Shown here in pieces: positions 35,154 to 46,770 of a DNA stretch of 64,000 bases. The notes beneath the pieces are model-generated. The model worked only from the letters and a program-made list of their open reading frames with translations, was not told where the DNA came from and made no database searches. The position numbers and the translations under genes are program-made. Position 1 is the first letter of the stretch. The number at the start of each line of letters is the position of its first letter. This DNA comes from Symbiodinium natans (taxonomy: Eukaryota > Sar > Dinophyceae > Suessiales > Symbiodiniaceae). The stretch is from assembly GCA_905221605.1 (NCBI GenBank), contig CAJNDS010002325.1, positions 124,001 through 188,000 on the forward strand. Direction: 5' to 3'.

Positions 35154-35219
35154 AGGGGAGGCCCCGGCATCGGGTTTCAGCAGCTTCAGCCACGCATACG
35201 CCTCCTCGGCTGGGACTGG
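35154..35219 (-). CDS. Small exon in a telomere-bracketed island, unknown product
   Basis: Twenty-two codons in phase 0, PVPAEEAYAWLKLLKPDAGA plus two. The acceptor AACCCCCGCAG|CCA and the donor CCT|GTTTACGG are both made by, or abut, the flanking telomere-like arrays. It lies downstream of the WW-domain gene on the same strand and may be one of its exons. Confidence 0.45.
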
Positions 35220-35319
35220 CTGCGGGGGTTCAGGGTTTAGGGTCTAGGGTTTAGGGTTTAGGGTTTAGGGTTTAGGGTTTAGGGTTTAGGGTTTAGAGAA
35301 ATTGTATAGGGCTTGGGTC

Positions 35320-35400
35320 CCAATAACGTTTTGAGCGAAACGTTTTGAGCGAAGCGTTTTGAGCGAAAGTTTTGAGCGAAACGTTTTGAGCGAAACTTTT
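35320..35400 (+). repeat. Minisatellite ACGTTTTGAGCGA
   Basis: Five to six copies of a 13-15-bp unit with small changes. Confidence 0.9.
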
Positions 35401-35479
35401 TTTTAGATATTAGGTTTTAGTTCTAGGTCGGCGTGGGGGAGGGGGGGACAAGGGGGGTGGGTGGTGCGGGGGACCCGAT

Positions 35480-35855
35480 TTCGTAATTTAGTACTCCGAG
35501 GAGTTATTTAGTATTCGGGGGAGGCCCGGCTTCGTAATTTTAATAGCCCGGCTTCGTAACTTAGTACTCGGGGGAGGCCCTTCGTAATTTAGTATTGGGG
35601 GGAGGCCAGGCTTCGTAATTTAGTATTCGGGGGAAGCCCGGCTTAATTTAGTATTCGGGGGAAGCCCGGCTTCGTAATTTAGTATTCGGGGGAGGCCCGG
35701 CTTCGTAATTTAGTATTCGGGGGAGGCCCGGCTTCGTAATTTAATTCTCGGGGGGGATGCCTGGCTTCGTAATTTAGTATTCGGGGAGGCCCGGCTTCGT
35801 AATTTAGTACTCGGGGGAGGCCCGGCTTCGTAATTTAGTATTGGGGGATCTAACT
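35480..35855 (+). repeat. 31-bp minisatellite
   Basis: About a dozen copies, some truncated, of a 31-bp unit made of TTCGTAATTTAGTATTCGGG followed by GGAGGCCCGGC. Three more copies lie at 37938-38025 on the other side of the WW gene. Confidence 0.93.
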
Positions 35856-36220
35856 GAACCAAAGCGTCGAGCCTTGCCACAGCTTTAGCCTGGACATGCA
35901 GCAACAGCAACAGTCATTGCATGAGTGGTGACGCCTGCCTCTGCTTCGAGAGAAATCTTTCCATCATGATGGCAGGCTCCATTTTCGCCGGGGCGTCTTG
36001 CGCCCGTTCGGCAAAGGTGGCTTTCTTCTGGCATCCTGAGAGGGTAGGTGTTTGTCTTTGATGTTGCGGGCATGGTCTGACAGACCAGTTCGGACGACTG
36101 AGGTTTGAACTGGCTGCCTCAGCCGCGGCGGGGTCAGGAATGACCTGCGAGCCCACAAGCTAAGCGGAAGCAATATTGGAACCATGTCAGCAATGGTGCT
36201 GCACTGACTTAGGGCACTGT

Positions 36221-37219
36221 TCACTCAGGCTTGCCATGAGCCAACACGTTTTTTCGTCCTGTAGTTTGTGTTGACTGAAGGCTGCTCGCCCACACGGCGG
36301 TGTCGGTGCGTGGGTTCCACCACCATAGCTGGCCGCTCTTCGGATCTTTGTAGCCTCGGTGGCAAATTCTTACTACTGTGCTTGCAATTAATTGTGGCAT
36401 ACTGAGCGCGCGGCATTCCCAATGAAGGCTGCTCTCCCACACTGCGACGTCGGTGCGCCCATCCCACCACCATAGCTGGCCGCTCTCAGGAGCTTCGAAG
36501 CCTGGGCGGGCAAGTTCTTCCTACTGCGCTTCCAACCATCACGTACTGAGCGCACGGCGCTCCCATTCGTGGTCTTCAAGCATCCGCTTCATGTCGGGCC
36601 AGTTCTTCACCTTGACTCATCTTGCATTGGTTTTCGTTAAACTTTCCGAAGGGCAATGACCTTGGCCAGCAAGTCGAGGAATTGCTTGCCAGATAACTCC
36701 TTGTGTGCTGTCGAGTGGAACGACATCTGTTGAAAATATTTTGAACATGTATTGTTTCTGCCTGTGCTGGCTTAGGTGGGGGAGGCGGACGGGTTGGCTT
36801 CGGTGGCAGATCCTCGTTTTACGCAACTGTTCGGACAACGGCTCTGGCGTGCCATGGCTTGCCTGGCTGAGGCACTGGCGCGGCGTTGACGGTGCTCCTG
36901 CAGCGACAGCTGTTCACCTGTGGGTTGTCCTCTTTAACGCGCCGCCACCGGCTTTCGGCAAAGTCCCACACGACCAACAGCCGATCTGCGCAAGTCAAAC
37001 AATCACTGGATGTGTACTAGTAGTCCCTTTGAGGTCGGAACATTTCTCCGTGATATCCGCTTTTTGCCATTTCTGACGCCTGAGCCCAAGATGGCTTGAA
37101 CATGTTCAGGAGATGATGTAGCCAAAAAACCTGGCTGAGGGGCCGACTGCTTAGGCGTCAGCGTGGCTGCGAACTCGGCCGCGACTGGCCCTTCGAATTC
37201 TGCCCTCGATAACGGGGGA
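36221..37219 (-). CDS. WW-domain protein gene, multi-exon
   Basis: Coding-like pieces in minus-strand order: 37219-37079 (reads AEFAATLTPKQSAPQPGF); 36985-36918 (VVWDFAESRWRRVKEDNPQ, before CCACAG|GTGAAC); 36897 to about 36830 (Arg/Gln-rich, after GCTGCAG); a proline-rich piece near 36800 (PPKPTRPPPPPKPAQ); 36726-36661 (MSFHSTAHKELSGKQFLDLL); 36610-36547 (VKNWPDMKRMLEDHEWERRA, from CAAG|GTG to CTCA|GTACGT); then two tandem WW exons at about 36518-36403 and 36372-36276, and an end at 36221. Each WW unit has SGQLWWW-x-x-RTD-x-AVW, fitting the WW fold (G-x-x-Y/W-Y/W-W-N-x-x-T-x-x-x-x-W). WW domains bind proline-rich peptides. The joins are only partly resolved. Confidence 0.55.
36276..36372 (-). 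CDS. WW exon, copy 2
   Basis: Reads GYKDPKSGQLWWWNPRTDTA and then VWASSLQ. With the preceding exon ending CTCA|GT and the acceptor at CAGTAG|TA, the codon phases match (1 plus 2). Asn and Thr at the expected WW positions are present; the first Trp of a typical WW is replaced by Tyr. Confidence 0.5.
36403..36518 (-). CDS. WW exon, copy 1
   Basis: Includes APESGQLWWWDGRTDVAVWE and ends CTCA|GTATGC. The DNA is closely similar to 36276-36395, including intron sequence before the exon (CAGTAG), so a whole exon-plus-intron unit was duplicated. A one-base length difference just after the acceptor changes which AG must be used to keep the frame. Confidence 0.5.
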
Positions 37220-37334
37220 GCATGTGTGCATGACAATAAGCAAGCAGTGTAGCAAGATCCGGGTCTTGGACTTGAAATGATCTGCGACTATGCTCATTTG
37301 CGCCATGGCACCTGAAGCACGCGGAGTGAAACTT

Positions 37335-37516
<182 letters not shown>

Positions 37517-37937
37517 TTCCACAAACAGAGCGAAAGCTAAGGTCTGTGCAGACTGCAGGAAGAATCGAGGTGCGTGAAGAAATGTATGCGGCGGGGTTAC
37601 AAGGAAGCTGAAGAAAGCTGCGCCTAAGGAAACCACATGGTGCGATACGAAAAAGCATTTTGCTGGAATTTCTTGACTAGCGTGATGGTTGCTACGTCTC
37701 GGGATCTCTGAGCGTCTTGACCCAGTCAATTGCTGCGACGAAGCAGGTTTCTCAAGGTTGCGTTAAATCTGCTGCTGCAGTCTGCACCGATTTTTTGGGG
37801 TGGCTGGGAGTGAGTTTGCAGGCGCGAGTCGCGTTCTTTTTTGTGCGGCTCTTTGCCTGCGAATGCTTTGTCTGGGTGAAAGAAACCAAGCAAGCTCTCG
37901 CATCATCTTCGACCTGGGGAGCACAGCAGCTGCGCGA

Positions 37938-38150
37938 AAGCCCGGCTTCGTTATTTTAGTATTCGGGTGAGCCCGGCTTCGTAATTTAGTATTGGGGGGA
38001 GGCCCGGCTCCGTAATTTATCGGCTGGGAGGGGTGGGGAAGGGGGAGGAGGGGGGGGGGGAAGGGGGGGGGGGGGGGGGGGGGGGGGGAAGGGGGGAAGG
38101 GTGGGGGAGGAGGTGGGGGGGAGGGGGGGGGGAAGGGGGGAGGAGGGCGA
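37938..38150 (+). repeat. 31-bp minisatellite remnant and poly-G tract
   Basis: Three copies of the unit seen at 35480-35855 (37938-38025), then about 110 bp of G runs with AA and GAGG interruptions. Confidence 0.9.
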
Positions 38151-39186
38151 GGTTTAAGTAAATTGAGCATTTGGCCTCAGACTTAAACTCAGATTGTCAG
38201 CTGTTTAGACAAATAACTTGAAAACTCAGAATGATACCACATACAATTTCTATTTATTTTGTCTTGTAGGGTTTAGGGTTTTCGGGTTTAGGGTTTAGGG
38301 TTTTAGGGGTGGCGCAAGAGGGTGTTGGGCAGATTTGGCGGTTCGGGATACTGGAATTTTGTGAGGCGCGCGGAAGGTACGAGCCTAGAATTGTGGGTGT
38401 AGGCCTGGCCTTCTCAAAGAACAAAGAACGAACTTTGTGCCACACGCGTTTTTTTGGTAGCTGTGCTTTCCTCAAATGCGATGTGGGTCGCAAATACCAA
38501 CCCCCCAAGCTCTGCAGAACTCAAAAACGAGCGGGCAGTGAAGCGACCTGTCGGGTTGAGGAGTGCCTTTTTATCCTGAACGGCATGGATGGCATGGGCA
38601 GGCGCACGTCTCTGGGTCCAACACTCAGCATCAAGCCGGCAAGAGTCAAAAACTCACACAGGTATACAAAGTTCCAAACCCTAACAAGGATGCCGGGGCC
38701 ACGGCTGCTTTCTTCAGGGTCAGCGTGATCCGCTTCTTCTCACTGACCTGAGGCCAGCTTGCAGGATTCATGCCCCTGTGCTTAAACTGCCTGCGCTGAG
38801 GACCACGCGCAGCTGGCTTCTACAGCTCCAGAGGCTCGGTCTTCGAGAACCCCAAAGAATATCTCGAAGCTTGGGGCAGGGGCCCGGAATTTGCACTCTT
38901 CGGGGACGATCTCGTAGTAAAGTCCTGGGTGCAGGGATCCGAACTCTGAGCCTGGCTCAGCAACCAACGGTCGGATCCCAACATCTGTTTTTTGCCTAGC
39001 GGTCTAGCCTTAACTGGGTATAATGGGACAGGTCAGCAATCTCAGATGGGCGTAAGCGACGGGCAGCACGCAGGCTCGCGTGCTCTGTATGTTCAGTTTC
39101 GGACCATCTACCCAACCATGAACTCAACTCCCCCAACCCAAACTGCCTGCGTCCTGTAGTGGAGCCGAGCCTGGCACCTGCCCTCA

Positions 39187-39336
39187 CCTAAACCCTAAAC
39201 CCTAAACCCTAAACCCTAAACCCTAAACCCTAAACCCTAAACCCTAAACCCTAAACCCTAAACCCTAAACCCTAAACCCTAAACCCTAAACCCTAAACCC
39301 AAACCCCTAAACCCTAAACCCTAAACCCTAAACCCA
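39187..39336 (-). repeat. CCCTAAA array
   Basis: About 21 units. It is followed after about 95 bp by a second array at 39434-39502, whose right edge was the insertion target of the retrotransposon. Confidence 0.97.
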
Positions 39337-39433
39337 CCTGCCCTACAAGTGTACGGATGGACCCACCGGTCTAAGCCCTGAGCCATGAAGGCCTGGTGCA
39401 AATCGGGGGCCCAAAGTGGAGGGTTTTGTATAC

Positions 39434-39502
39434 CCTAAACCCTAACCCTAAACCCTAAACCCTAAACCCTAAACCCTAAACCCTAAACCCTAAACCCTAA
39501 AC
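39434..39502 (-). repeat. CCCTAAA array cut by the retrotransposon
   Basis: About nine units; the last unit and the bases ATACA are duplicated at 46903-46918. Confidence 0.95.
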
Positions 39503-39507
39503 ATACA
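39492..39507. repeat. Left target-site duplication of the retrotransposon
   Basis: AAACCCTAAACATACA, identical to 46903-46918. The first eleven bases are telomere-like repeat; the last five are not, which makes chance identity less likely. Confidence 0.85.
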
Positions 39508-40099
39508 GGCGTTTGGCTGGAGTGAGGTTAGTTTCTGCTTGCAGTCGCCCGCTCCAGTTAAGACCCCACGCGTGGCTGCGTGCCCTTTTGCAGCCCGCGT
39601 CTGCCGGCTTGTGGTCCGCCCGTGCGCACAAGCCTGGCAAATCCCACTAACCCTTTTGCCATTGTACTGGACACTTCTGTACCGCCTTTCGCGGAGGAAG
39701 TGAGCCTAAGGGCTGCTCCGTTGGTGCTACCTGGGAGTCTGGCCACCTTTTGCCCGGTCTTTGACCCGGCTTTGACGGTCGCTGCAGTATATCTCGCCGA
39801 CCGCGCGTGGTTTATGGGAAAGAGATACTTCCTGGTGGTGTGGTTCTTTGTATACGCTGCTTACTGTTGGAACGACGGGTGCTTCCACGCGAAAGCAGAG
39901 CAAGAGCTCGGCCTGCGAGCCGGCTTGGCACCGCCGTTTACGGCGACAGAGAACATTCGCTCGTACTTTGGTCAGGCTGGCGCAGTACCAACTGGCGAAG
40001 GTACCTACACACAAGCTTGTCAAAGCGCAAGCTGTCTTGAGGCGACACCACTCAACGAGAAGGACAGTCACAAGCACGACCGGCAGTTCTGTGGAAGCA

Positions 40100-41203
40100 A
40101 TGGCATCCTGGTATTGCGGTACATGCTATCAATGGGCGAAAGCCTCGGCAAACTACTGCCCCACCTGTGGGCGGAGCAAGGCCCATGCGTCCGACCAGGC
40201 ATGGCAAGAGACTGGTCAGCAGTGGCAGGGCTCATACCAGCAGTGGCCGAGGTGGAATCGCCCAGAGTCAAGGCGAGGACTTTCTCCTCGCCGTGGACGA
40301 GGCAAAGGCGAGAGGAAAACGGGGAAAGGCAAGGAGCCACAGAGGGAAGGAAGCCCCGGCAAAGGCGGCAAGAACGCAGCCAAGAAAGCCGAGGTCCCGA
40401 GGAGTGTGCCGAAAGCTCCGCCACCTCCGCCGATTGCCGACAAGGCGTCTGCCGCAGCTCCGGCAGCGGCCAGTACTACTTCGACGACATCGACGGCAAC
40501 CACCTCAGCGGACGACTCAGCGGCCAAGCAACTACAGTTGCTTATGAGTGCCCTCAAGAATGTGAACGACCTGCCAACACAAGTGAAGGATCTCTTGGAG
40601 TCCGGAGAAAAGGAGAGCAGCAAGGCCGTGGCTGCAGCCCTGCACAAGAAGGTCTCCGAGCAGGGGCGTGCGAGAAAGGAGCTGCTAGAACTACGGCGGC
40701 AGCGAGCAGACTACCTCCAGGGGTGGTCGACCTACTTGCAAGAAGTTTTGACAACGATGAAGACACAGTTCGAGGAACGCAACTCGATGCTGGAAACCCT
40801 CTACAAACAAGAGGGCCAGCTCCTGCAGACAATGCAAGCTGCCAGTGCAGAGGTCAGGCGGCTGAGCGCGCAACAGACCAAGGACGTCCTCGAGGTCGAC
40901 TTAGTCTGCCTGGATACGGACGAGGAGGACATCGACCAGACTGCGGAGATGGATGCGCGCAGGGAAAAGCAACAGGAAGCCCTCCAGCTCGAGGATGCTA
41001 CGTTGACTACCCTGATACAGCAGGCATTGGCCAACGCGGAAAAGCAGGCCGAGGCCTACGCAGAGCCAGCGACGCCCAGGAGTCGACCGGCCAAGCGGCA
41101 GAAGGACGAGATAGCTTCCGGCAAGGAGCCCGGGAACGACGCTGCAGGCAAGGCCGACAAGGCTGGCGCTTCGGCAGACAACTCGTCTTTTCGGTCGGCC
41201 TAG
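40100..41203 (+). CDS. Retrotransposon ORF1 protein with zinc ribbon and coiled coil
   Basis: About 367 residues if it starts at the ATG at 40100. The frame is open from 39848, but the upstream 84 codons look non-coding and the zinc motif starts just after this Met. Near the N-terminus is a four-cysteine motif (C6-x2-C9-x10-C20-x2-C23, with tryptophans at 4 and 12) resembling a RanBP2-type finger or zinc ribbon. A Gly/Lys/Arg-rich linker follows (about residues 45-95), then a Pro/Ala/Ser/Thr-rich spacer, a long charged helical region likely to form a coiled coil (about 140-310), and a Lys-rich tail. Nucleic-acid binding and oligomerisation are the usual roles of LINE ORF1 proteins, so I infer an RNA-binding chaperone role. 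It overlaps an open frame continuous with ORF2, which lies in the -1 frame relative to it. Confidence 0.75.
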   Translation: MASWYCGTCYQWAKASANYCPTCGRSKAHASDQAWQETGQQWQGSYQQWPRWNRPESRRGLSPRRGRGKGERKTGKGKEPQREGSPGKGGKNAAKKAEVPRSVPKAPPPPPIADKASAAAPAAASTTSTTSTATTSADDSAAKQLQLLMSALKNVNDLPTQVKDLLESGEKESSKAVAAALHKKVSEQGRARKELLELRRQRADYLQGWSTYLQEVLTTMKTQFEERNSMLETLYKQEGQLLQTMQAASAEVRRLSAQQTKDVLEVDLVCLDTDEEDIDQTAEMDARREKQQEALQLEDATLTTLIQQALANAEKQAEAYAEPATPRSRPAKRQKDEIASGKEPGNDAAGKADKAGASADNSSFRSA

Positions 41204-44200
41204 GGCAGCACTGTGCCAAGCTAGCACAGGGGGCCTGTTCACAGTGGGACAGGTTCTGCGCTTCCACGGGCCGCATCCCGGGTTGGGATGGGGAACTCCG
41301 CCATTCTGTTTGGAGGCAAAACGACTTTGTTGACAAATGGTTTGGTCCTTTCCTGGCCTCCCAACTGGCTTTTGAAGTGAGACTGAGTGAGATAGGGCAT
41401 CTCGTTGTACATAGTTTCACGGGATATGCCGATCCAAGGTTAGATGAGATTGCATGCGATGCACCATCTGTACCTTCTGGGAGCGGGGGCTCTTGTAACG
41501 ATGGTTGGAACAATCCTGTAGACCAACCCGATCGTTGTGCATTGGATGGGCTGTTCAGCAATGACAGCTCAATCAGACCCACATCTTGCGACCTGACAGT
41601 TCAGACTTCTGACGTACAGGCTCGAAACAGCATCCCCAAAAGCCCCACCCCCTTTTTAGGTAGGCTTGCTTTGGGTATAGGTGTAGGCCCTAAGTCCTGC
41701 CTGCGCCGAACCAGCAGACGCATCCGCAAGATTGCAAAGTCTGTTCACTTTGCAGATCAGCAAGCCCGGTGTGTACGTGCCAAATTTGCCTCGGCCTTTG
41801 ATCAACTTGTGCCGCCGAGCTGGCCTGCTTGCTTGGCAGGGCTAGACGTTAGAGCTGATGCTGACAGGCCCTCTACAGTGCCCGGCATGCCAGGTAGCAG
41901 CATCGACACAAGGCAACAGTCAGAGCATGTAATGAGGGAGGGACTCCATAGGCATGTGCTTGAGCTTGTAGGAGTGCCCCCGCCCGACTGCCCTTCGCAT
42001 GTAGCCCTTTTGACTAGCATGCCATATGCCCTAGTACACACGAGTGTGCTGGGAAAGTCGCGCCGCACCAAGTATGACTTCCAGGCCACCAACCCATCTG
42101 TGCCACCTGACATTGCTCACATACCTGTCCCCACACCCCTAGGTAGACGGAATTTAGGACCACTGCCGACCCTGCAGGACGGAAACTTGTGTCGGCCCGC
42201 TGCAGCCCGGCTGTCCCTGCAGGAGCTGTTGCCAATCCCAGAGGTGGGCTGGTGTCACGCTGTCATACCAGACATGCTTGAAACCGCGATCTGCCGGCAC
42301 CAGCTCGCCTGCCTTCATTCCGACTTCAGCCAAGTCCCTGACTTGTTGCCTCACGCACATGCAGCTTGGCATAGCCTACAGCCCTGGGATCGGAGTGAGC
42401 CGATCGACAGACTTTTCCTTTTCACTGATGGGTCCTATTGCCCGGCCAGCGGCCTTGCGTCTTGGGCCGTGGTGGGGCTTGCAAGCCAGTGTGACAGTGT
42501 TGTTCGTGTCGGTGTGATTGCAGGACTCTGCCCAGCTGACACTGCTGCCAGCGCCTTTTCCGGGGAAGTGCACGCCCTCCTTCATGCGAGGGCAGTGGCT
42601 GCTGCCGCCTCCCCTGTTACTACTTGTATCGGAGGAGACTGTACTGCGGCGCTCGCGGCAACACATGCTGCGTGCGCAGGATTGGACCCTTTTGCGCGAG
42701 CCGCTGCTGGGCTAGCATTTATCTCGGCAGGTAACAACCAGGAGGTACTGTGCCTAAAGGTTGCGGCTCATCAGGGATGCCACTTCAATGAGGCCGCCGA
42801 CGGAATAGCCAAGGCGGTGGCCAGACATGGGCAACTCTTTCAGCTAGGCCTAGCTGGCCATGAACTCGAAGCCGCTGCAAGGGAGGGCATATTGGAACGC
42901 ATGTGGCCGACAATGCACAATGCCTTCAATGCCATCCATTTCCCTTCTCTTGCTGCAGACGGAACGTGGACGCGGGCAGCCATGACAGGAGGTTGGGGAA
43001 CTTCCCCGACTGGTTTCTCCACTTTTAGCACAGAAAAAGAACCGGAGCGCACTAAGGTACATAAAGTTCGGCTGCACTGCATCCAATACAATTGCCTCAG
43101 CCTCAAAGGAGACCTTTCGCAGGAGCTCATGGCCAAAGGTCTCGCCTTGCAGGAATGTGACGTCGCCGGCCTCCAGGAGACGCGCACACCTGAAGATGCA
43201 ATTTCGCGCAAAGGGGACTTCTGGGTGCTGAGTGCTCCGGGCACCGACAAGGGTACGGGGGGGTGTCAACTATGGCTGAGGGCGGGGGGCAGGTCCAGCC
43301 GCGAAGGGGGACCTGGATGGGACCGCTCCTCCTTCACCATTGTCTGCGCGCTCCCCCAATTGTTGGTTTGCTCTGCCAAGTTGAACGGATGCACCTTTGC
43401 CCTGGTTGTTGCACATGCTCCACCTGCGACTGCGCCGGAACAAGACAGAGTTGAATTTTGGGGACAGCTCGAAAGCCGCTTGCGAGCGCTCCCACGGCAT
43501 TTCAGTGTGATGGTTCTCATCGACGCCAATGCGAGGTTTGAGCCACAAGTAGGGGTGAGCACACTCGACTCTCGACCCATCTGCCCGAACGCGGCGAGAA
43601 TGCGTCTCGTGTGCCTTGAGTTTGGACTAGCTGCGACGGCGCAGCACGACACGCACGGGACCGAACTCGTCTCATGGCGTAGCCCAAAGGGCAAGCCCGG
43701 CCTACTTGACTACATCCTTTTCCCTGATGCCTGGGAGAAGCAAGTCACCACCCTGCAAGTCCGAGAGCTGGGGGACCTCCATGAGGGATTTGACCACTTT
43801 CCAATTGCCGCTACCATGGCGCTGACGCTCAACGCGCAGGAGGTGCGCCCCCGTGGACGCATTGACGTGGCAGCGCTGCGCACGGCGGATGGCGCGCAGG
43901 CGCTCAAGCAGGCATATGCCACGCTCCCCCACATCCCGTGGCACGTGGACCCCACCTCCCACGTCCACATCATACACAGGCACCTGCAGCACAGCCTGGC
44001 TACTAGCTGCCCTCCGCCCCTGAACAGACCGCGCAACCCTGCCTACACTGAGGAGACGATCGGCCAGGTAAAGCTTACTAGGCACGCGCGGCGCATCATG
44101 AAGGAGAGGGGCCGGGCCGTGCGCAACTTCATCGCACGGGCGCACATCACTGCTTGGAGCGCGCTTGCGCGCGGGAGCGAACAGCCCGGCGGCTTGCGTG

Positions 44201-46770
44201 ATGACCTTTGGAAGCTCCGCCGCGTCCACATGACATGGATACAGCGCGCACAGGCCGGCGCGGCGCGCCAGTCCCGTATGATCCAGATCGACAAGGCGAA
44301 CTTCCTGCGAAAACAGATCTCCGAAGCTCGCTCCGATGGCCCCGAGCAGTTCGCCCACAAGATACGCGCTATCCTGCGTACGGGGCGCAAATTCAAGCCG
44401 GCCAGGGCATTGCCTGTGCTTGAGCTGCCCAACGGCGAACAGGCCCACGGCCCTGAGGCGGTCGAGTTTGCACTCGGCATGCATTACGCCGAAGCGGAGC
44501 GCGCGCAACTAGCTGACCCTTCGGCACTGCTTGCGCAGCACATGGCGCGGCAAGAAGGCGCAGAGGGCCCGGCCATCCACGCGGACAGCCTGCCGTCCGT
44601 AGTCACGCTCTCAGAGGCGTTCAGTCAACTCAAATGCGCGAAAGCAAGCGGGCTCGCTGGCATACCACCGGAAGCATATCGGATAGCGCCCCAATGCGCA
44701 GCCGCTGCGTTCTTCCCGGTGATGGTTAAGGCCCTCGCAGCGCAAGCGCTGCCGCTCCAGTGGACAGGCGGTCTAGCCCATAATATCCCCAAGGGAGCCA
44801 AAGACTCCAGCAGGCTCACGGGCTGGAGGTCGATAATGCTCCTGGAACCCGAGGCGAAGGCCGTGCAGAAGGCGTTTCGGCCTGCGCTCCTGCGCACCCT
44901 CTGCACAGGCAAACCCATGGATCAATATGGCGGAATACCCGATTCGCCCCTCACCCTTCCATCCTTCATCGTCAAGGGTCACTTTGCTACCTTAAAAGCG
45001 GACGGGGCGTCAGGTGGGGCATTGTTCCTGGACTGTGCAGCTGCGTACTATTCCGTGCTGCGCGAAATGCTGTGCGCCCCGGATCTGTCGCAGGACGAGC
45101 TCCGTGCACACATTGCCGGCCTGCTGGACACGGACAGCGCTAGGGAGGCCTTCATGCAGCAGGTTCAGGCGGGAGACCTTTTGCAACGCCTAAGCGTAGC
45201 CCCTGAGCTAAGACGTTTCATTAAGGCCCAATTCAGAGCGACCTGGTACACCACTGACCGCCGCGGCGCGGCAGTGTGGGCTACCAAAAGTGGAACCGCG
45301 CCTGGATCTCCGATTGCGGATGCCCTTTTTGGGATCCTTTTCGCTGCGTATCTTCAGCAACTGCGGGACAACCTCTGGAAGGCAGGCATTTCTGCAACGG
45401 TTGTTCAGCCAGGAGAGTCCGAGGCAGTCTGCAGACGACGCGGAGCGGACGGGCCGTTCTGTCCGACTTGGGCGGATGATGTCGCCGTCATCTTCACAGC
45501 CCCTACAGCCGCGCAGGCGCCCCGTATCCTGGCTGACCTCGCCCAGTGCGCGCATGAGACGCTACAACCCTGGGGACTGCGCCTCAACTTTGGGCCCGGC
45601 AAAACTGAAGGGCTCCTCGCGCTTCGCGGCCAGGGGGCTAAGGCAGCGAAGCGCGCACTGCTATGCACCAACCAACCTCACGTGCACTTCTGCGATGCAC
45701 AGGGACACTCCGTGCAAGTACGTGTTGTGGCTGCATACGCGCACTTAGGTACAATCGTCCAGGCCGATACCTACGAGGTGCCTAACATCAAGCACAGGGA
45801 GGGGCTCACGCAACAGACCTTCCAGCCGCTTAGGCGCAAGATCCTGCACAACCTGCACTTCACGAAGAGCGAGAAGTCCAGTCTCTTGAGGGAGCGGGTC
45901 TATCCCCGCTTCTTGTATGGGGCTGGGCTCTGGCGGCTCGACACCGAGCACGCCAAGCGTGCGGCAGAAGAGCCACTTCAGGGTGTGATACGGGGCTCAC
46001 TCAGGCCCACCCTTGGAATCAGCGTCGAGGGATATACGACCCTGGAAGCCTCGGCTATGCTGGACCTTCCACTGCCCAGTGAGTGTTTGCTTGTGGAGCG
46101 CGCCAGGGCACTCCGTGAAGTTGCACACATACAGCATGAAGGGTTTTGGCAAGGCGTTGCAAGGGATGGGGTCTGGTTGCAACAGGCTTTCGAGGCACTA
46201 GGAGTTGTTTTAGCCAGTAGTGACTGTGCACGATTGGGCGGCGCATCCTTCGGCCCGGACGCGTTGCACCAAAGCTTGGCCACCATCCGCGCCCATGACC
46301 TGACCATCAGGAGAGCTTGCCAGGGCTTTTTGCGACGGCAGTGCCTGGGACGGCGAGAACATGGCCAAAGGCTGATCGCTGCACACTATGAGCTCGGGAG
46401 GCCTGCTAAGGCACTTGCGCCTTCCGAGAAGCCGCCTCCCGCTGATGATGGAATTATTTGCTTGCTTTGCGGGTCCGTCGAAGCAGATGAGCGCCAGGCA
46501 AGCTTGCACCGTTGGCGGGTACATGGCATCCGCAGCGAGGCTGTACGCCTCTCCTACGGCACCAGATGTGAAGCCTGCTGCCAGGAGTTTTGGCATCCGC
46601 TGCGCCTCAAGGAGCACCTGCGGCGCTGTGGCAAATGCCTACGGGTTTATAGGGAAGGGGACATAGACGGAGAGGCCCAACCGCCCGGGACTGCGACGCC
46701 CCATGCTTGGAGGCCCGCAGCTCCTTCGTTTGGCCCCAGGCCCTTCTGGGCCCAACTGGACCCCCCCTGA
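41204..46770 (+). CDS. Retrotransposon ORF2: RNase H - APE endonuclease - reverse transcriptase - zinc fingers
   Basis: This frame is open from 39580 to the stop at 46770 (2396 codons), but the part before 41204 lies over ORF1 and is probably not expressed as such. Numbering from 39580: an RNase H fold with D950 (in FTDGS), E996, D1020, H1064 and D1074; an APE-like endonuclease with N1171, E1200 (LQETR), D1315 and N1317 (LIDANAR), D1377 (LDYI) and D1405-H1406; and a reverse transcriptase with motif A D1818 (FLDCAAAYYSV), motif B near 1905 (GTAPGSPIADALF) and motif C D1966-D1967 (WADDVAV). At the C-terminus are a C2H2 finger (C2294, C2297, H2310, H2315) and a second Cys/His cluster. Together these serve target-primed reverse transcription. 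After ORF1 ends, the first Met in this frame is at 41887, yet the preceding 228 codons look coding, so the mode of initiation is unclear. RNase H lying upstream of the endonuclease is unusual. Confidence 0.9.

Noticed and set aside
39580-41203. The first 540 codons of the 2396-codon plus frame as real protein
   Set aside because: They overlap ORF1, whose own frame carries a zinc motif, basic linker and coiled coil. The translation in the other frame shows no domain and looks like a shadow of GC-rich coding sequence.
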